DNA of 64,000 nt from Corynebacterium frankenforstense DSM 45800 (GCF_001941485.1 NZ_CP009247.1:744001-808000); one strand, 5' to 3'. Positions 1 to 12,922 are shown, counted from the stretch's first letter. Program-made: numbers and translations. Notes: generated from the sequence alone by a model not told the origin.

Positions 1-454
1 GCAGGCCGGAGTGCTCGGCGACGGCGATGCCGAGCATCACGATGAGGATGACGCCCAGCGGCGGGAAGGTGATGAAGTTCTCCACGGCCTCCGAGACCAT
101 CTTCTGCAGCCCCTCCGCGGAGAGCAGGTTGGTCACCTCGACGGTCTCGCCGTCGGAGGGGTTCTCGGCGCGCATGCCGATCTTGTGGCCGATCCACGAG
201 CTGACCAGCACGACCGCGGAGAGGATGACGAAGAGCCAGAACGGGTCGGGCAGCTTGTTGCCCACGCGCTCGACCAGTCCGAGGAAGCCGCCGGGGCGGT
301 GCTCGTCGTCCTCGTGGTGTTCCTCGCCTGCGGCGCGGCGTTCCTCGTCGCGCTCGATCTCCGCGGCGTCCTTCAGCTCGCCGTCCTTCAGCTCGCCGTC
401 CTTCAGGTCGGCGTCGCCGCGGCGGCCGTTCTTGTCTACGGGGTGTGCCGGCAT
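1..454 (-). CDS. AbgT-family transporter, N-terminal part (truncated by window edge)
   Basis: About 151 N-terminal residues are visible; the gene runs off the window. After a hydrophilic, acidic head comes the stretch FLGLVERVGNKLPDPFWLF and a first membrane segment (LFVILSAVVLVSSWIG), the typical beginning of AbgT family proteins. These are inner-membrane importers of p-aminobenzoyl-glutamate or exporters of sulfonamide-type antimetabolites; which role applies here cannot be told. The ATG at 454 is preceded by GAGGAG seven bases upstream. The head contains a LKDGE repeat encoded by three 15-bp tandem units at 371-415, so its length may vary between strains. Family assignment rests on the N-terminal motif only. 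Confidence 0.8.
   Translation of the reverse strand, partial: MPAHPVDKNGRRGDADLKDGELKDGELKDAAEIERDEERRAAGEEHHEDDEHRPGGFLGLVERVGNKLPDPFWLFVILSAVVLVSSWIGHKIGMRAENPSDGETVEVTNLLSAEGLQKMVSEAVENFITFPPLGVILIVMLGIAVAEHSGL
371..415. repeat. 15-bp tandem repeat, three units, inside the AbgT-like gene
   Basis: Units at 371-385 and 386-400 are identical and 401-415 differs at two positions. The repeat is in frame and encodes LKDGE-type repeats in the cytoplasmic head of the transporter. Confidence 0.85.
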
Positions 455-725
455 GGGCGCTCCTCACGGTGGGCACGGCGGGCGCCGTCCCCGGGTCGGG
501 GTCAGTCGTCTCAGGTCGGTGATGGACACCTCGGGCGGACATCCCCGGGGTGGCGTCGGAGGCACCGCCGCGCGGGTGTGTCGGCAGCCACAATATCGCC
601 CGACGGGTGCGCGCGGGGGAAAAGGGGTCGAAACCCCAGGCGGCGGCCATCCGTGCGGGGGTGGGGTGCGATTGCCGACGTCCCGTCGGGTCCGCGTGCG
701 CCGTCCCCGTGCGGCCGGGCGGTGC
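455..725. other. Intergenic stretch before ssrA
   Basis: Open frames here have no start signal and run through the tmRNA gene, so I see no credible protein gene. Only the ssrA promoter and hairpin at the right end (726-795) have recognisable structure. Confidence 0.6.
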
Positions 726-755
726 TTGCGGTCGGCGGCCGGGTGGGCGTACAGT
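726..755 (+). promoter_or_regulatory. Candidate ssrA promoter
   Basis: TTGCGG (726-731), an 18-bp spacer and TACAGT (750-755). Transcription would start near 762, exactly at the base of the hairpin at 763-795. Confidence 0.5.
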
Positions 756-762
756 TGAATCT

Positions 763-795
763 CCTGTGGAAGGTGGCACACCTCCCGTCCACAGG
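763..795 (+). other. Hairpin in the tmRNA precursor 5' end
   Basis: CCTGTGGA (763-770) pairs with TCCACAGG (788-795), and AGGTG (771-775) pairs with CACCT (779-783) inside it. It ends nine bases before the mature tmRNA 5' end, so it is likely a 5' stabilising or processing structure of pre-tmRNA. Confidence 0.6.
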
Positions 796-804
796 CTTCG
801 ATGA

Positions 805-1178
805 GGGGCTGATTATTGGTTTCGACTTCGTCGATTGAGCCAGGGGAAGCGTGCCGGTGCAGGCTGGAGACCACCGTAAGCGTCGCAGCAACCTGATAAG
901 CGCCGAGAACACTCAGCGCGACTACGCCCTCGCTGCCTAAAGCGAGCGCGTGTCTGTCAGCCCGGATACGTCCCTGATCCGGAGTCTGGCATCGACTAAG
1001 GGACTTGCCGCCGGGTCGCGTCAGCGGGGCCCGGCGGGACTTCCACCGCTGACTGGGCCCGTCATCCGGACGTGTTCGCCTGATCCGGAGGGCCGAGCAG
1101 AGACTCCGCGCGAACTGCGCACGGAGAAGCCCTGGCGAGGTGGCGAAGGACCCGGGTTCGAGTCCCGGCAGCTCCACC
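805..1178 (+). ncRNA. ssrA: Transfer-messenger RNA (tmRNA)
   Basis: Rescues stalled ribosomes with SmpB. The 5' end GGGGCTG pairs with CAGCTCC at 1169-1175, including the G3-U70-type wobble recognised by alanyl-tRNA synthetase. The T-arm is GGGTTCGAGTCCC near the 3' end; CCA is not fully encoded. The tag reading frame starts with the resume codon GCC at 902 and stops at TAA 938-940, giving AENTQRDYALAA, whose ALAA end is the usual protease signal. Pseudoknot-like GC-rich segments follow. A perfect terminator hairpin starts four bases after the 3' end. Confidence 0.96.
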
Positions 1179-1181
1179 GCG

Positions 1182-1212
1182 GAAGCCCCCGGCCGTTTCG
1201 GCCGGGGGCTTC
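1182..1212 (+). terminator. ssrA terminator
   Basis: Perfect 14-bp stem (1182-1195 with 1199-1212) and a TTT loop, directly after tmRNA. Only a short weak T-run follows. Confidence 0.85.
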
Positions 1213-1351
1213 GTTCATGTCCGCGAGCCCGTCGGCGCATCCGCTGCGCCGCACGGCGGGTGGCGGCGCACCGCACCCGTGGTGAACTCCCGACTCGATT
1301 CGAGTTAACGCGAAGTAAAGATATTCGGACAGGGGGTAGGGGTCGGGGGTG

Positions 1352-1364
1352 GTGATCTGATCAC
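1352..1364. promoter_or_regulatory. Perfect 13-bp palindrome, possible operator
   Basis: GTGATC-T-GATCAC lies in the 336-bp gap between ssrA and the iron-uptake gene. It does not match the DtxR pattern. No regulator can be assigned. Confidence 0.35.
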
Positions 1365-1410
1365 TGACACTGTGGCTGACCGGGATTTTTGGAGGTTACC
1401 GTCAAGTAGT

Positions 1411-1429
1411 TGGGGTTAGCCTGGCCAAA
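1411..1429 (+). promoter_or_regulatory. DtxR-like iron box 1
   Basis: Fourteen of 19 positions match the DtxR consensus TTAGGTTAGCCTAACCTAA, including the GGTTAGCCT core. It lies 120-138 bp upstream of the iron-siderophore lipoprotein gene, consistent with iron-dependent repression. Confidence 0.6.
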
Positions 1430-1464
1430 GTTGCACAGCTCGGTTATCGTCTCCGGACAGAAGG

Positions 1465-1483
1465 TTACCGTAGCCTTAGCTAC
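1465..1483 (+). promoter_or_regulatory. DtxR-like iron box 2
   Basis: TTA...TAGCCT.A.CTA matches 13 of 19 consensus positions, inside a perfect inverted repeat CCGTAGC/GCTACGG (1468-1485). It is 65 bp before the start codon. Confidence 0.55.
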
Positions 1484-1548
1484 GGCAGATTGCCCTTCCG
1501 GCCTGCGCTTTCCGGCAGGCCCGAGAACCACCTCAGGAAGAGAGACAG

Positions 1549-2568
1549 ATGGCCAAGATCCGCCACACCCTGACCGCCCTCGTCGCCGGCGCCGCGCTCG
1601 TGCTGACCGGCTGCTCCAGCGACGGTGAGGGCTCCGGCTCCTCCACCTCCGCCGCCGCGGACGGCTCCGCCACCGAGAGCACCGCCGCCGAGTCGGTGAC
1701 CGTGGAGGACAACGAGGGTGAGAAGACCATCGAGAAGCCGATCGAGAGCGTCGCCGTCCTGGACAACCGCTCCTTCGAGATCCTCGACCAGTGGGACGTG
1801 CCGATCACCGTCGCCGCCCGCAAGCTGGTGCCGTCCACCCTTCCGGACCTGAAGAACGACGAGAGCATCCTCGACGTCGGAAACCACAAGGAGCCCGACC
1901 TGGAGCAGATCGTCGCGGGTGACCCGCAGCTGATCGTCTCCGGCCAGCGCTTCCAGAAGTACGACGAGCAGATCGAGCAGATGAACCCCCAGGCCACCCT
2001 GGTCGAGTTCGAGCCGCGCGAGGACAAGCCGCTCGACGAGGAGCTGACCCGCCACGTCGAGAACCTGGGCAAGATCTTCGACAAGGAGGACGAGGCCCAG
2101 AAGCTGGTCGACGACTTCAACAAGGCGCTGCAGCGCGCCAAGGACGCCTACGACGGCGAGTCCACCGTCATGGCCGTCAACGTCTCCGGCGGCGACATCG
2201 GATACGTCGCCCCGCACGTCGGCCGCACCTACGGCCCGCTGTTCGACCTGATCGGCTTCAAGCCGGCCCTGCAGATCGAGCACGCCTCCTCCGACCACAA
2301 GGGCGACGACATCTCCGTCGAGGCCATCGCCGACTCGAACCCGGACTTCATGCTGGTGCTCGACCGCGACGCCGCGATCAGCTCCGGTGAGGGCTCCAAG
2401 CCCGCCAAGACCGTGATCGAGGAGTCCACCCCGCTCGAGGGTGTGACCGCCGTCAAGGACGGGCACGTCTACTACGCCCCGGAGGACACCTACACCAACG
2501 AGAACATCATCACCTACACCGAGATCCTGAACGGCATCGCCGATCAGCTCGAGGCCGCGCAGAAGTAG
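1549..2568 (+). CDS. Iron-siderophore ABC transporter substrate-binding lipoprotein
   Basis: A 339-residue lipoprotein that would bind a ferric siderophore outside the membrane and deliver it to the permeases encoded next. The signal peptide ends in the lipobox LTGC (Cys22), followed by a Ser/Gly/Ala-rich linker and then a class III periplasmic-binding fold of the FatB/YclQ/CeuE kind (IESVAVLDNRSFEILDQW near the start of the domain; DPQLIVSGQRF; NPDFMLVLDRDAA). The ATG has GGAAGAG upstream. Two DtxR-like boxes lie in the promoter region. A GC-rich hairpin separates it from the permease genes, so expression may be higher than theirs. The siderophore itself cannot be inferred. Confidence 0.92.
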   Translation: MAKIRHTLTALVAGAALVLTGCSSDGEGSGSSTSAAADGSATESTAAESVTVEDNEGEKTIEKPIESVAVLDNRSFEILDQWDVPITVAARKLVPSTLPDLKNDESILDVGNHKEPDLEQIVAGDPQLIVSGQRFQKYDEQIEQMNPQATLVEFEPREDKPLDEELTRHVENLGKIFDKEDEAQKLVDDFNKALQRAKDAYDGESTVMAVNVSGGDIGYVAPHVGRTYGPLFDLIGFKPALQIEHASSDHKGDDISVEAIADSNPDFMLVLDRDAAISSGEGSKPAKTVIEESTPLEGVTAVKDGHVYYAPEDTYTNENIITYTEILNGIADQLEAAQK

Positions 2569-2613
2569 CACGGCCGGCGCCCGGGCACCGCACCGGGCGT
2601 GACGGGTGACGAC

Positions 2614-2643
2614 GGGCCGCACCGCCTCCGGGCGGGGCGGCCC
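2614..2643 (+). terminator. Hairpin after the binding-protein gene
   Basis: GGGCCGC-A-CCGCC pairs with GGCGG-G-GCGGCCC around a TCCG loop. There is no T-run, so it may attenuate or protect mRNA rather than fully terminate. Confidence 0.5.
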
Positions 2644-2713
2644 GCACTCATGTCCAGGGCAACCATGCGCCGGGCGGCAATTAACGGCATACGCTGCAGC
2701 TTCGCGACGTCGG

Positions 2714-2732
2714 CAAGCCTAAGCTAGGCTGC
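2714..2732 (+). promoter_or_regulatory. DtxR-like iron box 3
   Basis: Inverted repeat AGCCTA/TAGGCT (2716-2721, 2725-2730) with AGC spacer, about 12 of 19 matches to the DtxR consensus, 77 bp before the first permease gene. It suggests a second iron-controlled promoter within the cluster. Confidence 0.5.
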
Positions 2733-2808
2733 ATGGGAGACCAGAGGACGCCCGGCCTCCGGCGCGTCCCCGCACATCTTTCGCCGAGAGGCGGATGGGA
2801 GACACTTC

Positions 2809-3858
2809 TTGAGTACCGCAACCGCGCGCCAGGCCGGCCGACCCGGCCGACCCGCCGGGACGGACGAGCCCGGCGACACGCGCCGACGCGAACGGGCCGG
2901 AAAACGTCGCGGGCGCCACGGCTGGGCGCTGCTCATCGGCGTCCTGCTCGTCGCCGCGCTGCTGGCGGCGTCGCTGTTCACCGGAGTCTACGACATCATC
3001 CACGCCGAGGACGGCTGGGAGATGTTCGGCAAGACCCGCGTGCCGCGCACCATCGCGCTCGTGCTCGCCGGCGCCGCCATGGCGATGTCCGGCCTGGTCA
3101 TGCAGCTGCTGACGCAGAACCGCTTCGTCGAGCCGACGACCACCGGCACCACCGAGTGGGCGGGCCTGGGCCTGCTGCTGACGATGTTCCTCATCCCCGG
3201 CGCCACGGTGTTCACCCGCATGGTCGGCGCGGTGATCTTCGCGTTCATCGGCACGATGGTCTTCTTCCTCTTCCTGCGTCGGGTCTCGCTGCGCTCCTCG
3301 CTGGTGGTGCCGATCATCGGCATCATGCTGGGCGCCGTGGTCAGCTCGATCTCGACGTTCTTCGCGCTGCAGACCGACATGCTGCAGTCGTTGACGATCT
3401 GGTTCGCCGGCAACTTCACCTCGGTCTTCGAGGGCCAGTGGGAGGTGCTCTGGGTCGTGCTCGTGGTGCTGGCGATCGTGTGGGTCTTCGCCGACCGGCT
3501 CACCGTCGCCGGCCTCGGCGAGGACATCGCCACCAACGTCGGCCTGAACTACAACCAGATCATGATCCTGGGCACCGGCCTGATCGCCGTGGCCAGCGGC
3601 GTGGTCACCGTGGTCATCGGCCAGCTGCCGTTCCTCGGCCTGATCGTGCCGAACATCGTCTCGCTCTTCCGCGGCGACGACCTGCGCAGCAACCTGCCGT
3701 GGGTCGTCCTCGTCGGCGTGGCCGTGGTCACCGTCTGCGACCTCTTCGCGCGCACCGTCATCGCGCCCTTCGAGGTGCCGGTCTCGGTGGTGCTCGGCAT
3801 CGTCGGCGCCGTGGTCTTCGTTGCACTGATCCTCAGGGGGCGCAAGCGCAATGGCTGA
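2809..3858 (+). CDS. Iron-siderophore ABC transporter permease (FecCD family), first subunit
   Basis: A 349-residue membrane protein with about nine hydrophobic segments after a 40-residue Arg-rich cytoplasmic head. The sequence SGLVMQLLTQNRFVEPTTTG is the usual FecCD-family region near the first conserved helix, and the late GLIVPNIVSLFRGDD matches the cytoplasmic loop that contacts the ATPase. It resembles YclN-type permeases. The start is TTG at 2809, with GGGAGA seven bases upstream; no ATG fits better. The end overlaps the next gene by eight bases, so the two subunits are translationally coupled and probably form a heterodimeric channel. Confidence 0.9.
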   Translation: MSTATARQAGRPGRPAGTDEPGDTRRRERAGKRRGRHGWALLIGVLLVAALLAASLFTGVYDIIHAEDGWEMFGKTRVPRTIALVLAGAAMAMSGLVMQLLTQNRFVEPTTTGTTEWAGLGLLLTMFLIPGATVFTRMVGAVIFAFIGTMVFFLFLRRVSLRSSLVVPIIGIMLGAVVSSISTFFALQTDMLQSLTIWFAGNFTSVFEGQWEVLWVVLVVLAIVWVFADRLTVAGLGEDIATNVGLNYNQIMILGTGLIAVASGVVTVVIGQLPFLGLIVPNIVSLFRGDDLRSNLPWVVLVGVAVVTVCDLFARTVIAPFEVPVSVVLGIVGAVVFVALILRGRKRNG

Positions 3859-5017
3859 CACGATTTCCGACGCCCGCGTGCACGCCACGCAGGCGACCGA
3901 CCTCACCGAGGGCGCGGACGGCGCCGCCGGCGCCGCCACGCGGGTCGACCGCGAGGCGCTCGACGGCCGCGGAAGGCGCCGTCGGGGGAGGGGACTGGGC
4001 CGCGGTCGCGGACGCTCCCGGCGCTCGGGCTCCTTCGCGGACGCGAAGTCGCGGCGCAAGTACTGGATCATCCTCGCCGTGGCCGTGGTGCTCGCGGTGG
4101 TCTTCACCGCCGGGCTGCTCGCCTACGGCAACCCGATCCCCTTCGGGGACCCCCGGTTCTGGCTGATCGCCAAGAGGCGCGCGGACTCCGTGATCGCGAT
4201 GGCGCTGGTGGCGCTCGCCCAGGCGGTGGCCACCGTCGCCTTCCAGACGGTGACGAGCAACCGCATCATCACGCCGTCGATCATGGGCTTCGAGTCGCTC
4301 TACAAGCTCATCCACACCAGCACCGTCTTCTTCTTCGGTGCGGCGGGGCTCACGGCCGGCTACACGACGGGCAACTTCATCCTGCAGCTGGTGATCATGG
4401 TCGGCATGTCGCTGCTGCTCTACAGCTGGCTGCTCACCGGCGACCGCGGCAACATCCACGTGATGCTGCTGGTCGGCATCGTCATCGGCGGCGGCCTCGG
4501 CTCGCTGGCGACCTTCATGCAGCGCCTGCTGACACCGAGTGAGTTCGACGTGCTCACCGCGCGGCTCTTCGGCTCCGTCAACAACGCGGACCCGGACTAC
4601 TACCCGGTGGCCGTCCCGCTCGTGCTCATCGCGACGGCGCTGATGATGCTCAACGCGCGCACCCTCAACGTCGTCGCGCTGGGCAAGGCCCAGGCGACCA
4701 ACATCGGCGTGCACCACAAGGCCAACACGGTCTACGTGCTCATCCTGGTCTCGGTGCTCATGGCCGTCTCCACGGCGCTGGTCGGGCCGATGACCTTCCT
4801 CGGCTTTCTGGTGGCCACGTTGGCCTACCAGTTCGCCGACACCTACGACCACCGCTACATCATCCCCATGGCCGCCCTGATCGGGTACGTGGTGCTCACC
4901 GGCGCCTACTTCCTGATGAACCACGTCTTCTACGCGCAGGGTGTGGTCTCCATCGTCATCGAGCTCGTCGGCGGCACGATGTTCCTGTTCGTCATTCTCC
5001 GGAAGGGGCGCCTGTGA
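3851..5017 (+). CDS. Iron-siderophore ABC transporter permease (FecCD family), second subunit
   Basis: A 388-residue partner permease (YclO-like). About 70 N-terminal residues are predicted cytoplasmic and strongly basic, with a GRGRRRRGRG-type run, before the first membrane helix (YWIILAVAVVLAVVF). The body has FecCD-type features such as VTSNRIITPSIMGFESLYK and VGPMTFLGFLVATLAYQF. The ATG lies inside the end of the preceding gene and the stop overlaps the GTG of the ATPase gene (GTGA), which indicates a tightly coupled operon. The long basic head is unusual for this family; an alternative later start is possible but no well-placed one is obvious. Confidence 0.88.
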   Translation: MADTISDARVHATQATDLTEGADGAAGAATRVDREALDGRGRRRRGRGLGRGRGRSRRSGSFADAKSRRKYWIILAVAVVLAVVFTAGLLAYGNPIPFGDPRFWLIAKRRADSVIAMALVALAQAVATVAFQTVTSNRIITPSIMGFESLYKLIHTSTVFFFGAAGLTAGYTTGNFILQLVIMVGMSLLLYSWLLTGDRGNIHVMLLVGIVIGGGLGSLATFMQRLLTPSEFDVLTARLFGSVNNADPDYYPVAVPLVLIATALMMLNARTLNVVALGKAQATNIGVHHKANTVYVLILVSVLMAVSTALVGPMTFLGFLVATLAYQFADTYDHRYIIPMAALIGYVVLTGAYFLMNHVFYAQGVVSIVIELVGGTMFLFVILRKGRL

Positions 5018-5769
5018 TCAAGCTCAGCCACGTTCGCAAGAACTACAACGACGAGGTCAACGTCGGACCGGTCGACCTGGAGATCCCCGACGGCGGGATC
5101 ACGGCGCTGGTCGGGCCGAACGGCGCGGGCAAGTCGACGCTGCTGACCATGATCGGCCGGTTGCTCGACATGGACGAGGGCTCCATCGAGGTCGCCCACT
5201 TCGACGTGGCCAAGACCAAGTCGAAGGACCTGGCCAAGATCATCTCGGTGCTGCGCCAGGAGAACCACTTCATCACGAAGCTCACGGTGCGTCAGCTGGT
5301 CGGGTTCGGCCGCTTCCCGTACTCGCACGGCCGGCTGACGGCCGAGGACGAGGAGATCATCGACCGCTACCTCGACTTCCTCAACCTCACCGAGCTGGAG
5401 GACCGCTACCTCGAGCAGCTTTCCGGTGGCCAGCGCCAGCGCGCCTACGTGGCGATGGTGCTGTGTCAGGAGACCGACTACGTGCTCCTCGACGAGCCGC
5501 TGAACAACCTCGACATCGCCCACTCCGTGCAGATGATGAAGCACCTGCACCGCGCGGCCCGGGAGTTCGGGCGCACGATCATCGTCGTGCTGCACGACAT
5601 CAACTTCGCCGCGCGCTACGCGGACTACGTGTGCGCCGTCAAGGACGGGGCGATCGTGGAGTTCGGTCCGGTGGCCGAGGTCATGGAATCCGAGAAGCTC
5701 TCGGAGATCTTCGGCACCGACATCGAGGTCATCGACGGACCGTGGGGTCTGCTGGCCTGCTACCACTAG
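5014..5769 (+). CDS. Iron-siderophore ABC transporter ATP-binding protein
   Basis: A 251-residue ATPase that powers the preceding permeases from the cytoplasmic side. Walker A GPNGAGKST at residues 34-42, ABC signature LSGGQ at 136-140, Walker B ending VLLDEP with D160/E161, and the switch histidine in VVLHDINFAARYAD. The length is normal for FecE/YclP-type subunits. The GTG start overlaps the TGA of the upstream permease gene by four bases. It is the last gene of the operon; no clear terminator is seen before the rRNA promoter region. Confidence 0.94.
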   Translation: MIKLSHVRKNYNDEVNVGPVDLEIPDGGITALVGPNGAGKSTLLTMIGRLLDMDEGSIEVAHFDVAKTKSKDLAKIISVLRQENHFITKLTVRQLVGFGRFPYSHGRLTAEDEEIIDRYLDFLNLTELEDRYLEQLSGGQRQRAYVAMVLCQETDYVLLDEPLNNLDIAHSVQMMKHLHRAAREFGRTIIVVLHDINFAARYADYVCAVKDGAIVEFGPVAEVMESEKLSEIFGTDIEVIDGPWGLLACYH

Positions 5770-5904
5770 GTGCCGGGAGTCGGGGGGCGACGTCAGGTCG
5801 GGGGCTCTCGCCTCCGGGGCATCCTTCCCGGGGCACCGGAAAGATTCGACCACCGGTGTGGGTCGCGAAAAAGGGCGCCCAAAAATACGCGGTGTGCAGG
5901 CGAT

Positions 5905-5933
5905 TTGTCAGCGTGCGGGGGAACGCGTAACTT
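5905..5933 (+). promoter_or_regulatory. rRNA operon promoter P1 (candidate)
   Basis: TTGTCA (5905-5910), exactly 17 bp, TAACTT (5928-5933), upstream of the rRNA leader. Confidence 0.65.
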
Positions 5934-6030
5934 ATCTCCTCGTCGCCGAGAGAGGCACTGGCTGTCGGGCCGAGAACCGGCCTTGTACAGGGTCTGTAGA
6001 CGGTGGCAGGTACCGCGGGTTAACGCGGGG

Positions 6031-6059
6031 TTGACGCAAGTCGGCCTGGGTGTTAACCT
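6031..6059 (+). promoter_or_regulatory. rRNA operon promoter P2 (candidate)
   Basis: TTGACG (6031-6036), exactly 17 bp, TAACCT (6054-6059). With P1 it forms the tandem arrangement usual for rRNA operons. Confidence 0.7.
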
Positions 6060-6065
6060 CGGTGG

Positions 6066-6386
6066 AACCAAGCTTCCGGGGGTCATCGCCGTTTTTGGTG
6101 GTGGTCCTGGTGTGCTTGTGTTGTGTGAGAACTCGATAGTGTGTTGATGTACTTTTTGTGGTGCGTTTCTTGTGGCTTGTCCGCCGGCACTGCCTTAGGT
6201 TGTATGCCTTTGGGTGGTGTTGGTGTGTGCCGGTGGGGGTTGACCTCCCTGGACTTTGGTCCGAATGATTGGTTTTTACCGGTGGCAGGTTGCTTGGAGT
6301 GCATTTTTTGTACTTTTGAGTTTTTTCTTGTCAGTTTTTTGTTTGTCAGGTTTCGGGCTTTTCACGGCTCGTTTTTTGCGAATTTT
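6066..6386 (+). other. rRNA leader region
   Basis: T-rich transcribed leader between P2 and 16S. It has the phrase TGTGAGAACT near 6125, repeated in the 16S-23S spacer near 8178, typical of antitermination/processing leaders in actinobacteria. Reading frames here have no ribosome-binding signals. Confidence 0.6.
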
Positions 6387-11335
<4,949 letters not shown>

Positions 11336-11424
11336 AATGACAGGTGATCCTGTTGCTCGCGTCCCACTCTCCGGTATCTGACACGCCACACGGGCCACTG
11401 GTTTCGGCCCGCCGGTTACAGGTC

Positions 11425-11544
11425 GTGTCGGTGGTTATAGTGGCGGGGAAACGCCCGGTCCCATTCCGAACCCGGAAGCTAAGCCCGCCAACGCTGATGG
11501 TACTGCACTCGGGAGGGTGTGGGAGAGTAAGTCACCGCCGACAC
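11425..11544 (+). rRNA. 5S ribosomal RNA
   Basis: About 120 nt. GTGTCGGTGG at the 5' side pairs with CACCGCCGACAC at the 3' side, and the conserved core CCCATTCCGAACCCGGAAGC is present. It lies 90 bp after 23S. Confidence 0.94.
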
Positions 11545-11573
11545 CACAACTCAACAAATGAACAAGATGAAGA

Positions 11574-11612
11574 GCACCCGCCGCCGGGCCCACCGGCGAC
11601 GGGTGCTTTTTT
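11574..11612 (+). terminator. rRNA operon terminator
   Basis: GCACCCG-C-CGCCGG and CCGGCG-A-CGGGTGC form a 14-position stem with one mismatch, followed by TTTTTT. Classic intrinsic terminator 29 bp after 5S. Confidence 0.95.
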
Positions 11613-11684
11613 GGTCTACCTACTCGACGGGCTTTTTGGTGTACCCACTCGACGGGGCGCCGGCGTGGGTGATCTTGCGGATCT

Positions 11685-11738
11685 GCGCCTTCTCACTTTT
11701 CGGCGCCTCTTCACTTTTGGGCGCCTTTTCACTATTCG
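11685..11738. repeat. 18-bp tandem repeat, three units
   Basis: Units at 11685-11702, 11703-11720 and 11721-11738 follow the pattern GCGCCTTYTCACTTTTSG with a few changes each. They sit between the rRNA terminator and the 3' end of the aminotransferase gene and belong to no evident reading frame. Confidence 0.85.
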
Positions 11739-11764
11739 GCGTCATCGCGCCTTCAGGCGTTGAA

Positions 11765-12922
11765 TTACATCTGCGCGAAGTCCACGGCCTTCAACCGCTT
11801 GACGGCTTCGCGCAGCGCCTCTTCCCTGCGGCAGAAAGCGAAGCGCACCAGACGGCTCCACGGCGCCTGGTCGGCGCAGAAGACCTGGACCGGGATCGCG
11901 GCCACGCCGGCCTTCTCCGGCAGTGCCAGGCAGAACTCCACGCCGTCGCCCGGGTACGCCTCGGGCAGTTCGGCGACGAGGAAGTAGGTGCCGTGGCTGT
12001 CATGGACACGGAATCCGGCCTCCTCCAGCCCGTTAGCGAGCATTGTGCGCCGTCTGCCCAGTGACTCGGCCTGTCCGCGCACCCACTCGTCCTCGTTGTC
12101 GAGTGCGTAGGCCACGGCTGGCTGGAAGGGGGTGGCGCCGACGAACGTCATGAACTGCTTTGCCTTGTGCACGCCGTCCAGCAGCGGGGCAGGAGCCATC
12201 GCCCAGCCCGTTTTCCACCCGGTCGCGCTGAAGGTCTTCGCCGCCGAGGAGACGGTCACCGTGCGCTCCCGCATACCGGCCTCGAGCGCGAGGGGGCGGT
12301 GTACGCGAGCGTCGTAAAGCAAATGCTCGTAGACCTCGTCGGAGAGCGCGAGCAGATCGTGGCGCACGCACACCCGTGCCACGCCGGCGAGGTCCAGCTG
12401 CGCGCCGGTGGGATTGTGCGGTGAATTCACGATCACCATCGCGGTGCGGTCGGTGACCGCCGCCTCCAGGGCGTTTTCGTCGATGCGCCAGGAGGCTCCG
12501 TCGGCCACGAGGGGCACAGAGACCAGGTGTGCGCCGGCGAGCGCGACGGCCGCCCCGTAGGCGTCGTAGGAGGGGTCGAGGACGATGACCTCGCTGCCCG
12601 GCTCCACCAGCCCGAGCACGCTCGCGGCGATCGCCTCGGTGGCTCCGACGGTGACGAGCACCTCGGTGTCCGGGTCGAAGCGCTGGCCGTAGTCACGCGC
12701 GCGCTGCGCGGCGATCGCCCGGCGCAGGTCCGCGACACCCCGGCCGGGGGCGTACTGGTTGTTTCCCGAGGCGATCTCGCGCTGGGCACGCTCGAGCATC
12801 GCGGCAGGCCCGCCGGTGTCCGGGAAGCCCTGGCCGAGGTTCACCGCCTCGAACTCGACCGCCTTGGCGGTCATGGTGGCGAAGACGGTCTCTGCGAAGG
12901 GACGCAGGCGCTCGACGGTCAC
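11765..12922 (-). CDS. PLP-dependent class I/II aminotransferase (DapC/AspB-like)
   Basis: A 385-residue cytoplasmic aminotransferase. The substrate-side NLGQGFPDTGGP, the NSPHNPTGA loop, LSDEVYEHL and the Schiff-base lysine K229 in SSAAKTFSATGWKTGW are all present. The FPDTGGP and GVDLRR-type pattern resembles actinobacterial enzymes annotated as N-succinyldiaminopimelate or methionine-type aminotransferases, and the same gene sits near XPB in mycobacteria, but the substrate cannot be fixed from sequence. The GTG start at 12922 has AGGAGG six bases upstream; a longer frame upstream has no start signal. It is probably transcribed alone or from read-through of the DUF3239 gene. Confidence 0.88.
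   Translation of the reverse strand: MTVERLRPFAETVFATMTAKAVEFEAVNLGQGFPDTGGPAAMLERAQREIASGNNQYAPGRGVADLRRAIAAQRARDYGQRFDPDTEVLVTVGATEAIAASVLGLVEPGSEVIVLDPSYDAYGAAVALAGAHLVSVPLVADGASWRIDENALEAAVTDRTAMVIVNSPHNPTGAQLDLAGVARVCVRHDLLALSDEVYEHLLYDARVHRPLALEAGMRERTVTVSSAAKTFSATGWKTGWAMAPAPLLDGVHKAKQFMTFVGATPFQPAVAYALDNEDEWVRGQAESLGRRRTMLANGLEEAGFRVHDSHGTYFLVAELPEAYPGDGVEFCLALPEKAGVAAIPVQVFCADQAPWSRLVRFAFCRREEALREAVKRLKAVDFAQM

Noticed and set aside
464..1276. Long open frames on both strands through the ssrA region
   Set aside because: They run through the tmRNA gene, lack start signals and have compositions typical of GC-rich shadow frames.
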